Below, in pieces: positions 25,857 through 35,531 of a DNA stretch of 64,000 nt. The number at the start of each line of letters is the position of its first letter. Within the stretch, counting starts at the first letter, position 1. A model generated the notes under the pieces. It ran no database searches, was not told the origin of the DNA, and saw only the letters and a program-made list of their open reading frames with translations. The position numbers were made by a program, and so were the translations under genes. This DNA comes from Fuerstiella sp. (lineage in GTDB: Bacteria; Planctomycetota; Planctomycetia; Planctomycetales; Planctomycetaceae), in NCBI GenBank assembly GCA_022447225.1, contig JAKVAZ010000003.1, positions 146,003-210,002 of the forward strand, written 5' to 3'.

Positions 25857-27230
25857 ATGGTATCCTCAGAAACAACCCGCCGCTCGTTCCTGAAAACCGG
25901 CAGTAAGGTGGCCGCAGCTGCCACCACGCTGCAGGCTGCCTCAGTGGGGGCCTATGCCGGCGAAGACAGCGAAATTCGAATTGCGCTAATCGGCTGTGGA
26001 GGAAGAGGAACCGGAGCCGCCAGTCAGGCCATGAGTGTCGCAGACCAGGGGCCTGTCAGACTCGTGGCGATGGCCGATGTGTTTGACCGACGACTTGAAA
26101 CAAGTCGCGGCGGACTGGCCCAAAGGTTTGAGGCAGACGGAAAAATGGACGTTCCGGAAGACCGGCAGTTCATCGGCTTCGACGCCTACAAAAAGGCTAT
26201 GGACTGTCTGCGTCCCGGTGACCTGGTGATTCTGGCAACTCCTCCGGCTTTTCGCTGGGTGCACTACACGTATGCAATTGAGAAAGGCCTCAACGTATTT
26301 ATGGAGAAGCCGGTCTCCGTGGACGGTCCCACCAGTCGACGAATGCTGGAACTCAACAAACTGGCAGTGGCGAAAAATCTTAAAGTTGCGGTGGGTCTCA
26401 TGTGCCGCCATTGTGACGCCAGACGCGAGTTATTTGATCGAATTCAGAACGGCGAAATCGGCGAGATCAATTTGCTTCGAGCGAACCGCCTTGCCGGACC
26501 GACGGCCTCAGCGGCGGTGCCGCCGATGCCCAAAGGAATCAGTCCGCTGCACTATCAGATTTCTCAATTTCACGGGTTCCTGTGGCTGAGCGGTGGGGCC
26601 GTGAGTGACTTTCTGATTCACAATATCGATGAAGGGTGCTGGATGAAGGATGCCTGGCCGGTTGAGGCTGTTGCGACGGGGGGGCGCCATTACCGTGGTG
26701 ATATGATCGATCAGAATTTTGATTCTTACTCGATTGAATATACGTTTGCGGACGGGACAAAGATGCTGGTCGGGGGACGTACTGTTCCTGGTTGTTACCA
26801 CGATTTTGCGACGTATGCGCACGGAACAAAAGGTCTCGCCATTGTGTCCTCATCAGGTCACAGACCGGCTAAATCACGGATTTACAAAGGACACAATGCA
26901 GAAGCTGATTCGTTGCAGTGGGCCTATCCCCGCAGGGAGGAAAATCCTTACCAGCTGGAATGGAATGACCTGATTGCCGCCATTCGGAAAGACGCGCAGT
27001 ACAATGAAGTTGAACGAGGAACTCTGGCCAGTCTCACAGCATCCCTTGGTCGAATGGCTGCGCATACAGGTCAGAAAATCACGTTTGATCAAATTCTCAA
27101 CGGTGATCACGAATTCGCTCCGGACGTCGACAAGCTGACACTGACCGGTGATTCACCGCTGATGCCGAATGACCAGGGCAAATATCCGATTCCATATCCG
27201 GGGATCATTACGGATCGCGAATATGCGTGA
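25857..27230 (+). CDS. Gfo/Idh/MocA-family oxidoreductase, Tat-exported
   Basis: A 457-residue NAD(P)-dependent oxidoreductase, probably acting on a sugar or sugar acid. The N-terminus has a Tat signal (TRRSFLKTGSKVAAAA). The Rossmann motif is IALIGCGGRGTGA near residue 43, and FMEKPVSVD holds the conserved EKP of the family. The C-terminal half has SGGAVSDFLIHNID, a typical substrate-side histidine region. AGAAGG six bases before ATG 25857 supports the start. It lies 172 bases after the SUMF1-type gene. Planctomycetes carry many such exported paralogues; the substrate is not readable. Confidence 0.93.
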   Translation: MVSSETTRRSFLKTGSKVAAAATTLQAASVGAYAGEDSEIRIALIGCGGRGTGAASQAMSVADQGPVRLVAMADVFDRRLETSRGGLAQRFEADGKMDVPEDRQFIGFDAYKKAMDCLRPGDLVILATPPAFRWVHYTYAIEKGLNVFMEKPVSVDGPTSRRMLELNKLAVAKNLKVAVGLMCRHCDARRELFDRIQNGEIGEINLLRANRLAGPTASAAVPPMPKGISPLHYQISQFHGFLWLSGGAVSDFLIHNIDEGCWMKDAWPVEAVATGGRHYRGDMIDQNFDSYSIEYTFADGTKMLVGGRTVPGCYHDFATYAHGTKGLAIVSSSGHRPAKSRIYKGHNAEADSLQWAYPRREENPYQLEWNDLIAAIRKDAQYNEVERGTLASLTASLGRMAAHTGQKITFDQILNGDHEFAPDVDKLTLTGDSPLMPNDQGKYPIPYPGIITDREYA

Positions 27231-27335
27231 GGAACGGACCACAGATATTAAGAATGTGGACTGATTGCCCGATTGAGGTGAACCGTTTCGAATACGGGCA
27301 CACCATACGTGTGTTGCTCACAACCTGTCGGTGAC

Positions 27336-29618
27336 ATGAATTTTTCATTCGGTGATTTGAATTTTTCTTTTGTGCCGATCTGGTCCTGGCCGTTCGTGTT
27401 TTTGTGTTGTGTTGTCATGGTCGGCGTTGTGACGTTGGCGTATCCGCGTCGTATTCAGCACGTATCTTCGGGGCGTCGAAAACTTTTACTGCTGATGCGG
27501 TACGTTACAGTGCTGTTCTTATTGTTTCTGATGCTCAAGCCGTCGTTAGTGATGACATCAGAAAACCAGCGCAACTATGTCGTGTACGTTCTTTGGGACG
27601 CCAGTCGCAGCATGGCAACCCCGGACGGTCCTGGAAGTGTTACTCGCTATGAGGTCCAAAGGGCGTTTCTTAATGACGCTCAACGTTTTCTGGACCGCTT
27701 TGGTGAACGGGTGGAAATCCGTTACCGGGCTTACTCAGAAACACTTCATTCGGTCGGGGCCGGTGAAATGGATCAGCCACAGGGCGAGTTCACTTCCCTG
27801 AGTAATACTCTGGAGGATCTGCAGAACGATGCTGCGTCAGACGATGTTGCAATGGTGATCATGACAGGAGACGGTCGCCAGGCAGCCTGGGGAGACGACA
27901 ACCGCAACCCGGTTCAGTTCGCCCGACTTCTTGGAAAGAAAAATATGCCCATTTATACATGGGCCATCGGCACCAGCGATGTTACTTCAAGCGTGATGGA
28001 TGTTGCGGTAAGTGAACTCGATATTCCTCGTGATGTTTTCGTCCGTAATGTGGTCCCCGTGAAGGTTCGTGTCCGGGCGAATGGTGTATCGGGCAAATCA
28101 CTGCAGGTTCGGGTATTGCTGGAAAAACGCGTCTCAGGCAGAACAACATCAACGTCGATGATGGTGGCACCCGGTGATCAGCAGCATCGGCCGGTTCAGG
28201 AATTTATCTGTGATGGAGATTCTCTCGAAAAACTGATCGAACTGGAATTTATTCCGGGTGTTTCCGGTGTGTTTAAGGTTGCTGTCGAAGTCGTGCCGCT
28301 GGCTGATGAAGTTCGCAAAACAAACAATCGTATTGAGACGTTGATCCGTGTTCGAAAAGGTGGAATTCGTGTCGCCTATTTTGATCAGCCTCGTACGGAA
28401 TCGACATACCTTAGAAGTATCACCGTCAGCAGTCGTGTGCAGCTTGAATTTCAAAAGCTGTTTCTGGGGCGTTTTGCAGATCGCAACCAATTTGTTGAAA
28501 ACTGGTTCGAACCCGGTGAAATCGATGCATTTATTATTGGCGACGTGCCGGCAGAAATCTTCGGACGGGACCGGCTCAGAAAAATTCAACGTTGCTGCGA
28601 AGCCGGTGCAGGCCTGATGATGACGGGGGGATTTCGAAATTTTGGTGCCGGTGGCTATGAGAACCACAAAATTAGTGAACTGTTTCCGGTGGATCTGTCC
28701 GGAACAACGGACCAGCTGACGGGGCTGGTACGAATGGTACCGACCGATACGGGGCTCCGGCATTCTGTGCTGCAAATCGCTCCACCGGACATCAATGCTG
28801 ATCGCTGGCGGGAGCTGCCGCCACTGAATCAGGCCACCGTTCTGAAGCCGCTGGAAGGTTCTCTTGCTCAGGTACTTGCCCGGACCGAAACCGGTGAACC
28901 GTTGCTGGTTGCGCATGAGGTGGCCCACGGTGCGGGGCAGTCAAGGGTGATGGTTTTCGGAGGGGACACTACATGGCGCTGGTGTCTGCAGCGTGACTGG
29001 GGAACGATGGCCCAGCAGCGATTTTGGCGTCAGGTTATATTCTGGCTGACGAGGATCGAACAGGATGATGATGGTCCCGTATGGATTACGGCGGAACCTC
29101 AGGATGTCGCACCAGGACAGGATGTTGAACTTCGGTTCGGAGCCCGGGATTCTCAGGGGCTTCAAATCACAGATGCGAAATACACTGTGACAGTCACCAG
29201 GCCGGACGGAACGGTAGAGTCGGTTCTCGCCAGTCGGGACAGAGGTGCCGGATTGGCTCGGTTCACACAAGTCGATGAGCCGGGTGATTACAGAGTCGGA
29301 GTGCAGGCAAGGGTGGACGGAACGTCGCACGGCAGTGCGGTCGCAAGATTCCTGGTCAATGCCCGCGATCCGGAATTAGACAACCCGTCGGCAGACCCGG
29401 AAATGATGAGAGAACTGGCCACTGTCAGCGGTGGAGATTTTCTGTCTGGGGCTCAGTTGCTGCAACGACTGGAAGATTTTGCGAACAATGGATTACCGGT
29501 ACAGGCATTGAGACAGGATCGTCGTATTAATCTGTGGGACAACTGGTTTTCGTTGATGTTGTTTACGGTCATCATGACGTGTGAATGGGTCGTGCGGAAA
29601 AAAAGCGGATTGGTGTAG
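27336..29618 (+). CDS. VWA-domain and glutamine-amidotransferase-like membrane protein
   Basis: A 760-residue protein; ATG 27336 is preferred over GTG 27309. Two hydrophobic helices near the N-terminus (WPFVFLCCVVMVGVVTLA and VTVLFLLFLMLKP) and one at the C-terminus (LMLFTVIMTCEW) fix it in the membrane. Between them is a VWA-like domain with MIDAS motif DASRS (after YVVYVLW) and VAMVIMTGDG. Later EAGAGLMMTGGFRNFGAGGY resembles the class I amidotransferase-like fold seen in such planctomycete proteins, and C-terminal Ig-like segments follow. Probably an envelope protein of the VWA/BatA-like type. The N-terminus has a short near-repeat (NFSFGDLNFSF). Confidence 0.8.
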   Translation: MNFSFGDLNFSFVPIWSWPFVFLCCVVMVGVVTLAYPRRIQHVSSGRRKLLLLMRYVTVLFLLFLMLKPSLVMTSENQRNYVVYVLWDASRSMATPDGPGSVTRYEVQRAFLNDAQRFLDRFGERVEIRYRAYSETLHSVGAGEMDQPQGEFTSLSNTLEDLQNDAASDDVAMVIMTGDGRQAAWGDDNRNPVQFARLLGKKNMPIYTWAIGTSDVTSSVMDVAVSELDIPRDVFVRNVVPVKVRVRANGVSGKSLQVRVLLEKRVSGRTTSTSMMVAPGDQQHRPVQEFICDGDSLEKLIELEFIPGVSGVFKVAVEVVPLADEVRKTNNRIETLIRVRKGGIRVAYFDQPRTESTYLRSITVSSRVQLEFQKLFLGRFADRNQFVENWFEPGEIDAFIIGDVPAEIFGRDRLRKIQRCCEAGAGLMMTGGFRNFGAGGYENHKISELFPVDLSGTTDQLTGLVRMVPTDTGLRHSVLQIAPPDINADRWRELPPLNQATVLKPLEGSLAQVLARTETGEPLLVAHEVAHGAGQSRVMVFGGDTTWRWCLQRDWGTMAQQRFWRQVIFWLTRIEQDDDGPVWITAEPQDVAPGQDVELRFGARDSQGLQITDAKYTVTVTRPDGTVESVLASRDRGAGLARFTQVDEPGDYRVGVQARVDGTSHGSAVARFLVNARDPELDNPSADPEMMRELATVSGGDFLSGAQLLQRLEDFANNGLPVQALRQDRRINLWDNWFSLMLFTVIMTCEWVVRKKSGLV

Positions 29619-29887
29619 CCTGTCTGCAGCTGAACTGTCCGGCCGGGGCATTCCAGCATTTCCCGCAGTGATAACGCTGTGGTGTCGGCAACAGTCGGTC
29701 TCGTTTTGGACACCTCGAGTCGGGCGACTCCTGTGCGTTCTGTCGTGCGTTTCATTCTTTTTTGTTGTGCAGTTTACTGACTGCAGATGACCGTTCCGAG
29801 ACCTGTGACAGCGGTTGGATCCTGAATACGAAATACCATGCCTTTGACGGCACTCACAGTGCAGGTGCCCGAAATGTCTGGTAAAGA

Positions 29888-31066
29888 TTACTCTGCTGTC
29901 AGACGACGCCCAATGCGTTTTGCGACGATGATTCGGGTCTTTCCGCAATTTCGCAGAAAGAATACCACCTGTGGTTCAGTGCCTCCGGTTGGCAACTGTT
30001 TGGCGACTGCATCAGCAGTGATTGACAGGTGTCGACATTTGATTTCGTAACGGGATGCCGGTTTACTGCGAAAATAGTGTCGAAGTCTCTTCAGACTGTT
30101 GGGCAGTACAGCAATGACTTCGAACTCCGTGACGAATGATGAGTCAGGACATTCATCAGATGTGAGATACTCTTCTCCGGCGTCCAGACGTTGTAGATTC
30201 AACTGCTCACAAACGGCATCGACAAGCCCTGCCCGTACGACGGCCGGATCAGGATCGAACAGATACCGGCCGGGATACACTGCAAAATCTGCCGTCACTC
30301 CAAGGGGATCTCCGGCAATTGTGTTCCCGGAAGGCAAAACCGTCGCACGAAACTGTTCGGCAGGTGCCAGTTCACCAAACCACACTGTAGCTTCCCGACA
30401 TTCGCCGTGCAGACTGACTAGTTCAATTTCACAATCGGGAAACTTTTGCATGAAGTTACCCGCAGAGCTGATCTTGATGGCGCCTCCGGCGGCTGTTTTC
30501 GTGGCTGCCTGCATCCAGTCCAGATCCGGACAATACTGTTCGAGTCGTTTGACCGGTCGAACACGTCCGACCCGCCGATCAGGGTCGGCGTGAATCAGCC
30601 GGCCGGACAGAGAGATGTTTTGTGCATCGTCGAGGATCGAAGGTTGTGCTGAACAATTCCATATGTCGAGATTCCAGCGGCACCGCTGCAACATAGTTTC
30701 ATCGTTGTCCACGACGGTCACCGATGCACGTCGCGCCAGGGCCGCGGCATCGCTGCCGATACCACAGCACAGGTCCAGTACGGAAACGTTGCGGGGAAAT
30801 CGTTCGGCTTTGTGAGTCGCGACAGCCGGATGTGTGCATTGCTGGACTCCGGCGGCGGTGAGCCACAGATGTTCGGCGTCGTGCAGGACTCCCCGGGCCC
30901 GTATCCTCGCTTCGTGCAGCATGAATGCGGCACGCACCAACTCCGGGCAATAATGCCTGCGCAGCTTATGCTGGACCGCAAGTTCGCTGCCGGTCGATTG
31001 AGCGATCGCGGTCAATAAATCCGGGAGCTCCCGCAGCTGTTGTAAAGTAGCCAGTTCCGAAGTCAC
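29888..31066 (-). CDS. Class I SAM-dependent methyltransferase with THUMP-like domain
   Basis: A 392-residue protein. The S-adenosylmethionine site is VLDLCCGIGSDAAALA near residue 95, followed by the acidic VVDND. HADPDRRVGR corresponds to the DPxRR block of a family with a C-terminal THUMP-like domain; RYEIKCRHLSI near the end fits that domain. RNA is the likely substrate, by family and by the rRNA methylase gene beside it. Its GTG start overlaps the rsmB stop (GTGA), so translation is coupled. It is the last gene of the aroA-rsmB operon. Confidence 0.82.
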   Translation of the reverse strand: MTSELATLQQLRELPDLLTAIAQSTGSELAVQHKLRRHYCPELVRAAFMLHEARIRARGVLHDAEHLWLTAAGVQQCTHPAVATHKAERFPRNVSVLDLCCGIGSDAAALARRASVTVVDNDETMLQRCRWNLDIWNCSAQPSILDDAQNISLSGRLIHADPDRRVGRVRPVKRLEQYCPDLDWMQAATKTAAGGAIKISSAGNFMQKFPDCEIELVSLHGECREATVWFGELAPAEQFRATVLPSGNTIAGDPLGVTADFAVYPGRYLFDPDPAVVRAGLVDAVCEQLNLQRLDAGEEYLTSDECPDSSFVTEFEVIAVLPNSLKRLRHYFRSKPASRYEIKCRHLSITADAVAKQLPTGGTEPQVVFFLRNCGKTRIIVAKRIGRRLTAE

Positions 31067-32535
31067 TGTTTGCCCTCCGACTCGGTTGTCAGAGGATCAG
31101 CTGCAGACGTCGTGACGGAACGGGTGAGCAAAGCCGCGTAGCTGCCGTCGGCGGGCTGGCCGGGAAGGGAGATGATCTCATTCTTCAGGGTCATTGAGGG
31201 AACCGCCTGCACGACATCACGAATCAGTGACGTGGTTTCTTCCGGCTCCACGCTGCATGTCGAATAAACCAGACGTCCTCCCGGGCGTAAGTGATCAAAA
31301 GCGATCATCAGCAGCCGTGTCTGTAACGTTACGAGTTCTGCAAGGTCATGCTCGCGGAATCGCCAGCGAGCCTCGGGTCGTCGCGACAGTACACCGGTGT
31401 TCGAGCAGGGAACGTCGACCATTGCTGCATCGAATTTGACGTCGGGCAGTCCGCGGCCATCTCGATCAATGCATCGCGTCACCACGGACGAAAGTCTTAA
31501 GCGACGAAGACTGGCATCGACCAGGTTCAGGCGGTCCTGGCTTACGTCTGCAGCACAGATACTGGCAGCATCCCCGCTGAGTTCAGCTAAATGAGTCGTT
31601 TTGCCTCCTGGGGCCGAACAAAGATCAAGAATTGTCTCACCTGCCTGGGGGTTTAACATCCGAGACGCCGGCATGGCGGACTGATCCTGAATGGTCCAGT
31701 GACCGTCTTCGTAACCCGGGAGCGATTCGATCCGTCCGGCGGAGCTGATCGTCAGTGATTCATCAAATACACCTGGCTGTGTGGTGATGTTGGCGGCAGA
31801 TAAGCTGTTAACAACATCGGAAACAGTGGTCCTGAGCGTATTGATTCGCATGTTGATTGTTGGCGAACTGAGACAGTGAAAACCCGCGATCAGCAGATCC
31901 CTGAATCCCATGCGACGCGACCAGCGACGGGCAATCGCTCGCGGCATCGAAAAGGCTTCACCAAAATACTCGACGGGGGTCGTCGCCGGACAGGGAAATA
32001 CGTCAGTGGCTAGCTCACGAAATTGTCCGTTTGACAACGGCATCTGATTACCGGCAGCTTCCGACGCCACACGATCCGTCAGTAATCGGGTGATATTTCT
32101 GAGCACACCATTTGTGAAACCGGCCCACTGGGGACGATTCAGTGACCTTGTTAAATCCACGGTGGCATCTACAGCAGCGTGATCGGGGGCCCGCCCGAAA
32201 CACAATTGCTGGACTCCAGTTTGCAGTAGCCGCCACAAATCGGGTTCGACCTCAGCACGGGGGCGTTTCACCTGTGACTGCAGCAAGACGTCGATGGTGC
32301 GTCTCCGCCGCAACGTACCTGCGGCAACATCAAGGGCTAGGCCTCGTTCCCGCCAGGGCAGTGTGTGTCTGGAATCCAGATCCGCCAGCAGATCTGAAAC
32401 AAACCGACCAGTCGTGTCATGCTGTTGCAGCACGGCCAAAGCCAGCGCTCTGCCGGAGTCGATGCGACGGACCGTCAGCGGCTGGTATTTGTCGGAACGA
32501 GCAGTACCTCGTTTGTACGAGCGATGTCCGGTCAT
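31063..32535 (-). CDS. rsmB: 16S rRNA cytosine-C5 methyltransferase RsmB-like
   Basis: A 490-residue protein with an N-terminal NusB-type RNA-binding domain ([11 protein letters not shown] to [14 protein letters not shown]) and a C-terminal Rossmann methyltransferase that uses SAM to methylate C967 of 16S rRNA. Motifs are [19 protein letters not shown], the first catalytic cysteine in [19 protein letters not shown] and the second in [14 protein letters not shown] 32535 overlaps the aroA stop as ATGA, showing translational coupling; the frame also extends to a GTG at 32550. Its own TGA overlaps the start of the next methyltransferase. Confidence 0.93.
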   Translation of the reverse strand: MTGHRSYKRGTARSDKYQPLTVRRIDSGRALALAVLQQHDTTGRFVSDLLADLDSRHTLPWRERGLALDVAAGTLRRRRTIDVLLQSQVKRPRAEVEPDLWRLLQTGVQQLCFGRAPDHAAVDATVDLTRSLNRPQWAGFTNGVLRNITRLLTDRVASEAAGNQMPLSNGQFRELATDVFPCPATTPVEYFGEAFSMPRAIARRWSRRMGFRDLLIAGFHCLSSPTINMRINTLRTTVSDVVNSLSAANITTQPGVFDESLTISSAGRIESLPGYEDGHWTIQDQSAMPASRMLNPQAGETILDLCSAPGGKTTHLAELSGDAASICAADVSQDRLNLVDASLRRLRLSSVVTRCIDRDGRGLPDVKFDAAMVDVPCSNTGVLSRRPEARWRFREHDLAELVTLQTRLLMIAFDHLRPGGRLVYSTCSVEPEETTSLIRDVVQAVPSMTLKNEIISLPGQPADGSYAALLTRSVTTSAADPLTTESEGKQ

Positions 32536-33827
32536 TCCGTCGTTTCGCACAATGAATCCAGATCGTCGAAGAAACCAGGATATGTTTTACCGGTGCATTC
32601 GGGATCGAGTATTTCGATGCCGGGTGCGCACAGTCCCAGCAAAGAAAAACTCATAGCCATACGGTGATCCTCGTAAGTGCGGACTGCTGCGGGGCGAGGT
32701 GATCCCGGATAAATTTTGAATCCATCCGGAAATTCTTCGGCACGAATGCCGACACGTCGGAGTTCGGTAACCACTGCGGAGATCCGGTCGGTCTCCTTGT
32801 GACGTATATGTTCCACGTTTCGAATAGTGGTGGGACTATCGGCAAACACGGCGACGGCCGCCAGTGTTTGTGCCGTATCACTGACAGCATTCATGTCGAT
32901 ATCGATACCGTGTTTAGCAGATCCGGAAACAGTGACACTGTCGGTGTCCCAGATGACCTGACATCCCATTTGTTCCAGCGCGGTGGCGAATTCAACGTCC
33001 CCCTGTAACGCATTTCGGTGAAGTCCCTTGACAGTGACCTGTCCTCCGGTGACAGCGGCGGCTCCCCACAGATAACTGGCCGCGGATGCGTCGGGTTCGA
33101 TTTCGTAATTCCTGGCTGTGTAACGAGCTGTTGGAATGTGAAATTCAGACAAATCGTCAGACAGTTCAACAGGAACTCCAAAACTCTTCATCATCTTCAC
33201 AGTCATTGTGACGTAAGGAACAGACACCAGAGTTCCGGCGACTTGCAGGTCTGAATCATTCCTGCAGGAAGGCAGGGCCATCAGCAGACTGGTGAGGAAC
33301 TGGCTGGAAATACTGCCCTGAATGGTTGCAGCTCCTCCGGCAATGCCGGAGGAGCTGCCGCGGACGATTACCGGCGGACAGTCACTCTGTTGCTTCTCGA
33401 AATCAATAGTGGCGCCAAGCTGGCGCAAAGCGCGGACGAGATCACCGATCGGACGCTGCCGCATTCGCTCGGTACCATCGAGACGATAGCTGCCGGATCC
33501 GAGGCAGCACAGCGACGTGAGAAAACGAATACTGGTTCCACTGTTCTCCAGCCAAAGTTTTGCGTCATCTGCGGGGATCCGTCCGGCGCGTCCCATGATT
33601 CGGCACTGCCCGGTTGTGGTGTCGTGCGAGACTCTGAAACCAAGTCGATGCAGACTTTCGACCATGACGCGAGTGTCCAGACTGTCAAGTACACCGGACA
33701 GTTCCGTGGTGCCTTCCGCGAGTGCCGCGAGAATCAGGGCACGGTTGGTAATGCTCTTGGAACCTGGAGGTCGCAGGACGCCCTGTACCGGACGTGTGAC
33801 GGGTTTTATTTTCCGGGACTCGGGCAT
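32532..33827 (-). CDS. aroA: 3-phosphoshikimate 1-carboxyvinyltransferase (EPSP synthase)
   Basis: Transfers enolpyruvyl from PEP to shikimate-3-phosphate in aromatic amino acid synthesis; target of glyphosate. The 431-residue chain starts [21 protein letters not shown] (the K-S-x-T-N-R substrate loop). [12 protein letters not shown] (PEP site), [14 protein letters not shown] [21 protein letters not shown] and [11 protein letters not shown] follow, all in family order. The length is normal. It is the first gene of a three-gene operon with stop/start overlaps, an unusual pairing of shikimate synthesis with rRNA methylation. Confidence 0.96.
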   Translation of the reverse strand: MPESRKIKPVTRPVQGVLRPPGSKSITNRALILAALAEGTTELSGVLDSLDTRVMVESLHRLGFRVSHDTTTGQCRIMGRAGRIPADDAKLWLENSGTSIRFLTSLCCLGSGSYRLDGTERMRQRPIGDLVRALRQLGATIDFEKQQSDCPPVIVRGSSSGIAGGAATIQGSISSQFLTSLLMALPSCRNDSDLQVAGTLVSVPYVTMTVKMMKSFGVPVELSDDLSEFHIPTARYTARNYEIEPDASAASYLWGAAAVTGGQVTVKGLHRNALQGDVEFATALEQMGCQVIWDTDSVTVSGSAKHGIDIDMNAVSDTAQTLAAVAVFADSPTTIRNVEHIRHKETDRISAVVTELRRVGIRAEEFPDGFKIYPGSPRPAAVRTYEDHRMAMSFSLLGLCAPGIEILDPECTGKTYPGFFDDLDSLCETTE

Positions 33828-34230
33828 GGGTAAGCGTGGATCGTGAAAACCGTACAGAAAGGAGTAATTCGGACCAGACGCGAGCGTACGCCGTTTTGTG
33901 TGTTGTGTCGCGTACGTCGTGCAGAGTCGTTCAGGTTTCCTGTAAAATCAAAGAGCCAGTATGGCAGAGTCTGTTCGAATTACTTCATCGCTTCAGCTCA
34001 GTCCGTGAAGATTGTGTCTGAATCGGGTATTACGGTACATCCGTCAACGAAGCTGGAATCCAAATTCAGGGGGTGAGAACCTTACTTTTAGCTGCGATCC
34101 ACTTTTCCACACAAAACATGGACTGTGATTTCCATTCGTACGGAGATAGAATTGTGGGCCCGATGTACTGCTCCTCAGGCGGATGCAGCCGGTGTCGTTT
34201 CAGTCTGAAATCCGGACAACGGACTGTCTG
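33828..34230. other. Divergent spacer, nothing supported
   Basis: Between aroA and the TolQ/ExbB-like gene. No protein-like frame. An AAAGGAG near 33856-33863 has no ATG behind it. Promoters cannot be read with confidence. Confidence 0.4.
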
Positions 34231-35031
34231 ATGAATCTGTTTTACCGAAATCGAATTTCCTTCAGTGCGGTCGTAGTGGCAGCAGGACTGATGTTACCTG
34301 TGATGCCGGCGGTGGCACAGGAGACCGGTCGTGTTGCTCGACTACAACCGTCGGACGGTCCTCTGCAACTGACGGAACTCGTCCGGGCCGGGGGAGGGAT
34401 CGGCTATCTGATTGGTGTACTCAGCCTTGTCATGGTCGCTCTGATCATTGACCACGTTTTGAATATACGTCGCAGCACTCTGATGCCACCGGGACTTGCA
34501 GAAGAAGTCCATCGACTGTTGAGTGAACGGAATATTGACGGGGCGAAGCGAACCTGTGAGGAACATCCAGGCTTTCTCAGCCGACTTCTGACAGCCGGTC
34601 TCGATGAAGTTGGAGTCGGATATGGGACGATAGAAAAATCCATGGAAGATGCCGCGGTCGAACAGTCGGCGCGACTCTTTCGGCGGATTGAGTATTTGTC
34701 GGTCATCGGGACTATTGTTCCGATGCTCGGGCTGATGGGCACTGTATGGGGAATGATCCAGGCGTTCGTGGAGTTCGAACAAAAAGCTAATCCGCAGGTC
34801 TCTGAACTGGCGCCCGGCATTTACCGTGCGCTGGTTACGACATTGCTGGGACTGGGCGTGGCCGTGCCTTCTCTCAGTGCATTCGCTATTTTTCGCAACC
34901 GCATCGACGAACTCTCTGCAGAAGCCACATTGCTTGCTGAACATGTCTTTGCCGATTTCCGCCGTCTGTCACAAAAAAAAGCGATGGGGCGAACCAAACG
35001 AACCGACGTTACCAAGCCGGTGAATGAGTGA
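34231..35031 (+). CDS. MotA/TolQ/ExbB-family proton channel protein
   Basis: A 266-residue membrane protein from ATG 34231 (the frame continues to 34183). It begins with a signal-like hydrophobic segment (FSAVVVAAGLMLPVMPAVAQ). Three transmembrane helices follow: IGYLIGVLSLVMVALIIDHV, LSVIGTIVPMLGLMGTVWGM and ALVTTLLGLGVAVPSLSAF. The GLMGTVWGM block with the helix-3 proline/threonine region is the family mark. Such proteins form the stator of proton-driven TolQR/ExbBD systems, but no TolR/ExbD gene follows within 500 bases. Confidence 0.9.
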   Translation: MNLFYRNRISFSAVVVAAGLMLPVMPAVAQETGRVARLQPSDGPLQLTELVRAGGGIGYLIGVLSLVMVALIIDHVLNIRRSTLMPPGLAEEVHRLLSERNIDGAKRTCEEHPGFLSRLLTAGLDEVGVGYGTIEKSMEDAAVEQSARLFRRIEYLSVIGTIVPMLGLMGTVWGMIQAFVEFEQKANPQVSELAPGIYRALVTTLLGLGVAVPSLSAFAIFRNRIDELSAEATLLAEHVFADFRRLSQKKAMGRTKRTDVTKPVNE

Positions 35032-35149
35032 CAGGACATTACTCGCAGGTTGTCCGGAAGTTTTGATGTTTCGCCCGGAAAGATGTGAGGCATCAGCAAA
35101 GCGGGAGGGACATGCAGCGGATATGGTCTGGCCGGCTATTGTCTGATGC

Positions 35150-35186
35150 AAAAAAAAAACGGGCTGCTTTGAAATCAAAGCAGCCC
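35150..35186 (-). terminator. Intrinsic terminator (minus strand)
   Basis: GGGCTGCTTTGA at 35161-35172 and its exact complement at 35175-35186 form a 12-bp stem with a two-base nominal loop. On the minus strand it is followed by a run of ten T (A-run 35150-35159 on plus). This is the clearest intrinsic terminator in the window and should end the transcript of mtnA and the small ORF at 35313-35504. Confidence 0.85.
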
Positions 35187-35312
35187 CGGATGATCAGGTT
35201 TGCACGAACCGCAACGTTGGAAACGCGTCGAGTCAGGCGAGGACCGAGTCACGCGAACGTGCACTCATGAATGATCCGGGCCTACGAATATATTTTGAGA
35301 CCTCCGTTGGAG

Positions 35313-35504
35313 TTATATCTGCAAACCGGGAAGTCCGCCGGCGGATGCGGGCTCCGAGTTAATTTGATCGGTTGCTGCCTGAAGAACCTGCAGTGAATTA
35401 CGGGAACCATACGGGATTGACGGTGTGCGGGTCGGCGGATCATCTATTGGTCCATCCTGATCACATCGATCGCAACATCCCTTACGACTGAAACAGAGTG
35501 TCAA
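35313..35504 (-). CDS. Possible small protein between mtnA and its terminator
   Basis: A 63-codon frame (TTG 35504 to TAA near 35313) 27 bases after the mtnA stop and in the same frame as it. The peptide is Cys-containing at first (GCCDRCDQDGPIDDPP) and then polar (NSLQVLQAATDQINSEPASAG); the first four cysteines could bind a metal. The composition looks protein-like and the strong terminator lies downstream, so the sequence is transcribed. Start codon and ribosome binding site are weak. Unrecognised. Confidence 0.38.
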   Translation of the reverse strand: MTLCFSRKGCCDRCDQDGPIDDPPTRTPSIPYGSRNSLQVLQAATDQINSEPASAGGLPGLQI

Positions 35505-35531
35505 CGATTTGCTTGACTGATCCGTTAAACC

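Noticed and set aside
28149..28928. 260-codon minus-strand frame across the VWA membrane-protein gene
   Set aside because: Shadow of the real gene: no protein-like motifs, no start signal, and the sense frame is clearly coding.
35113..35271. Small plus-strand ORF starting after GGGAGGGAC near 35113
   Set aside because: It reads straight through the strong terminator hairpin and T-tract at 35150-35186 and its spacing to the motif is poor.
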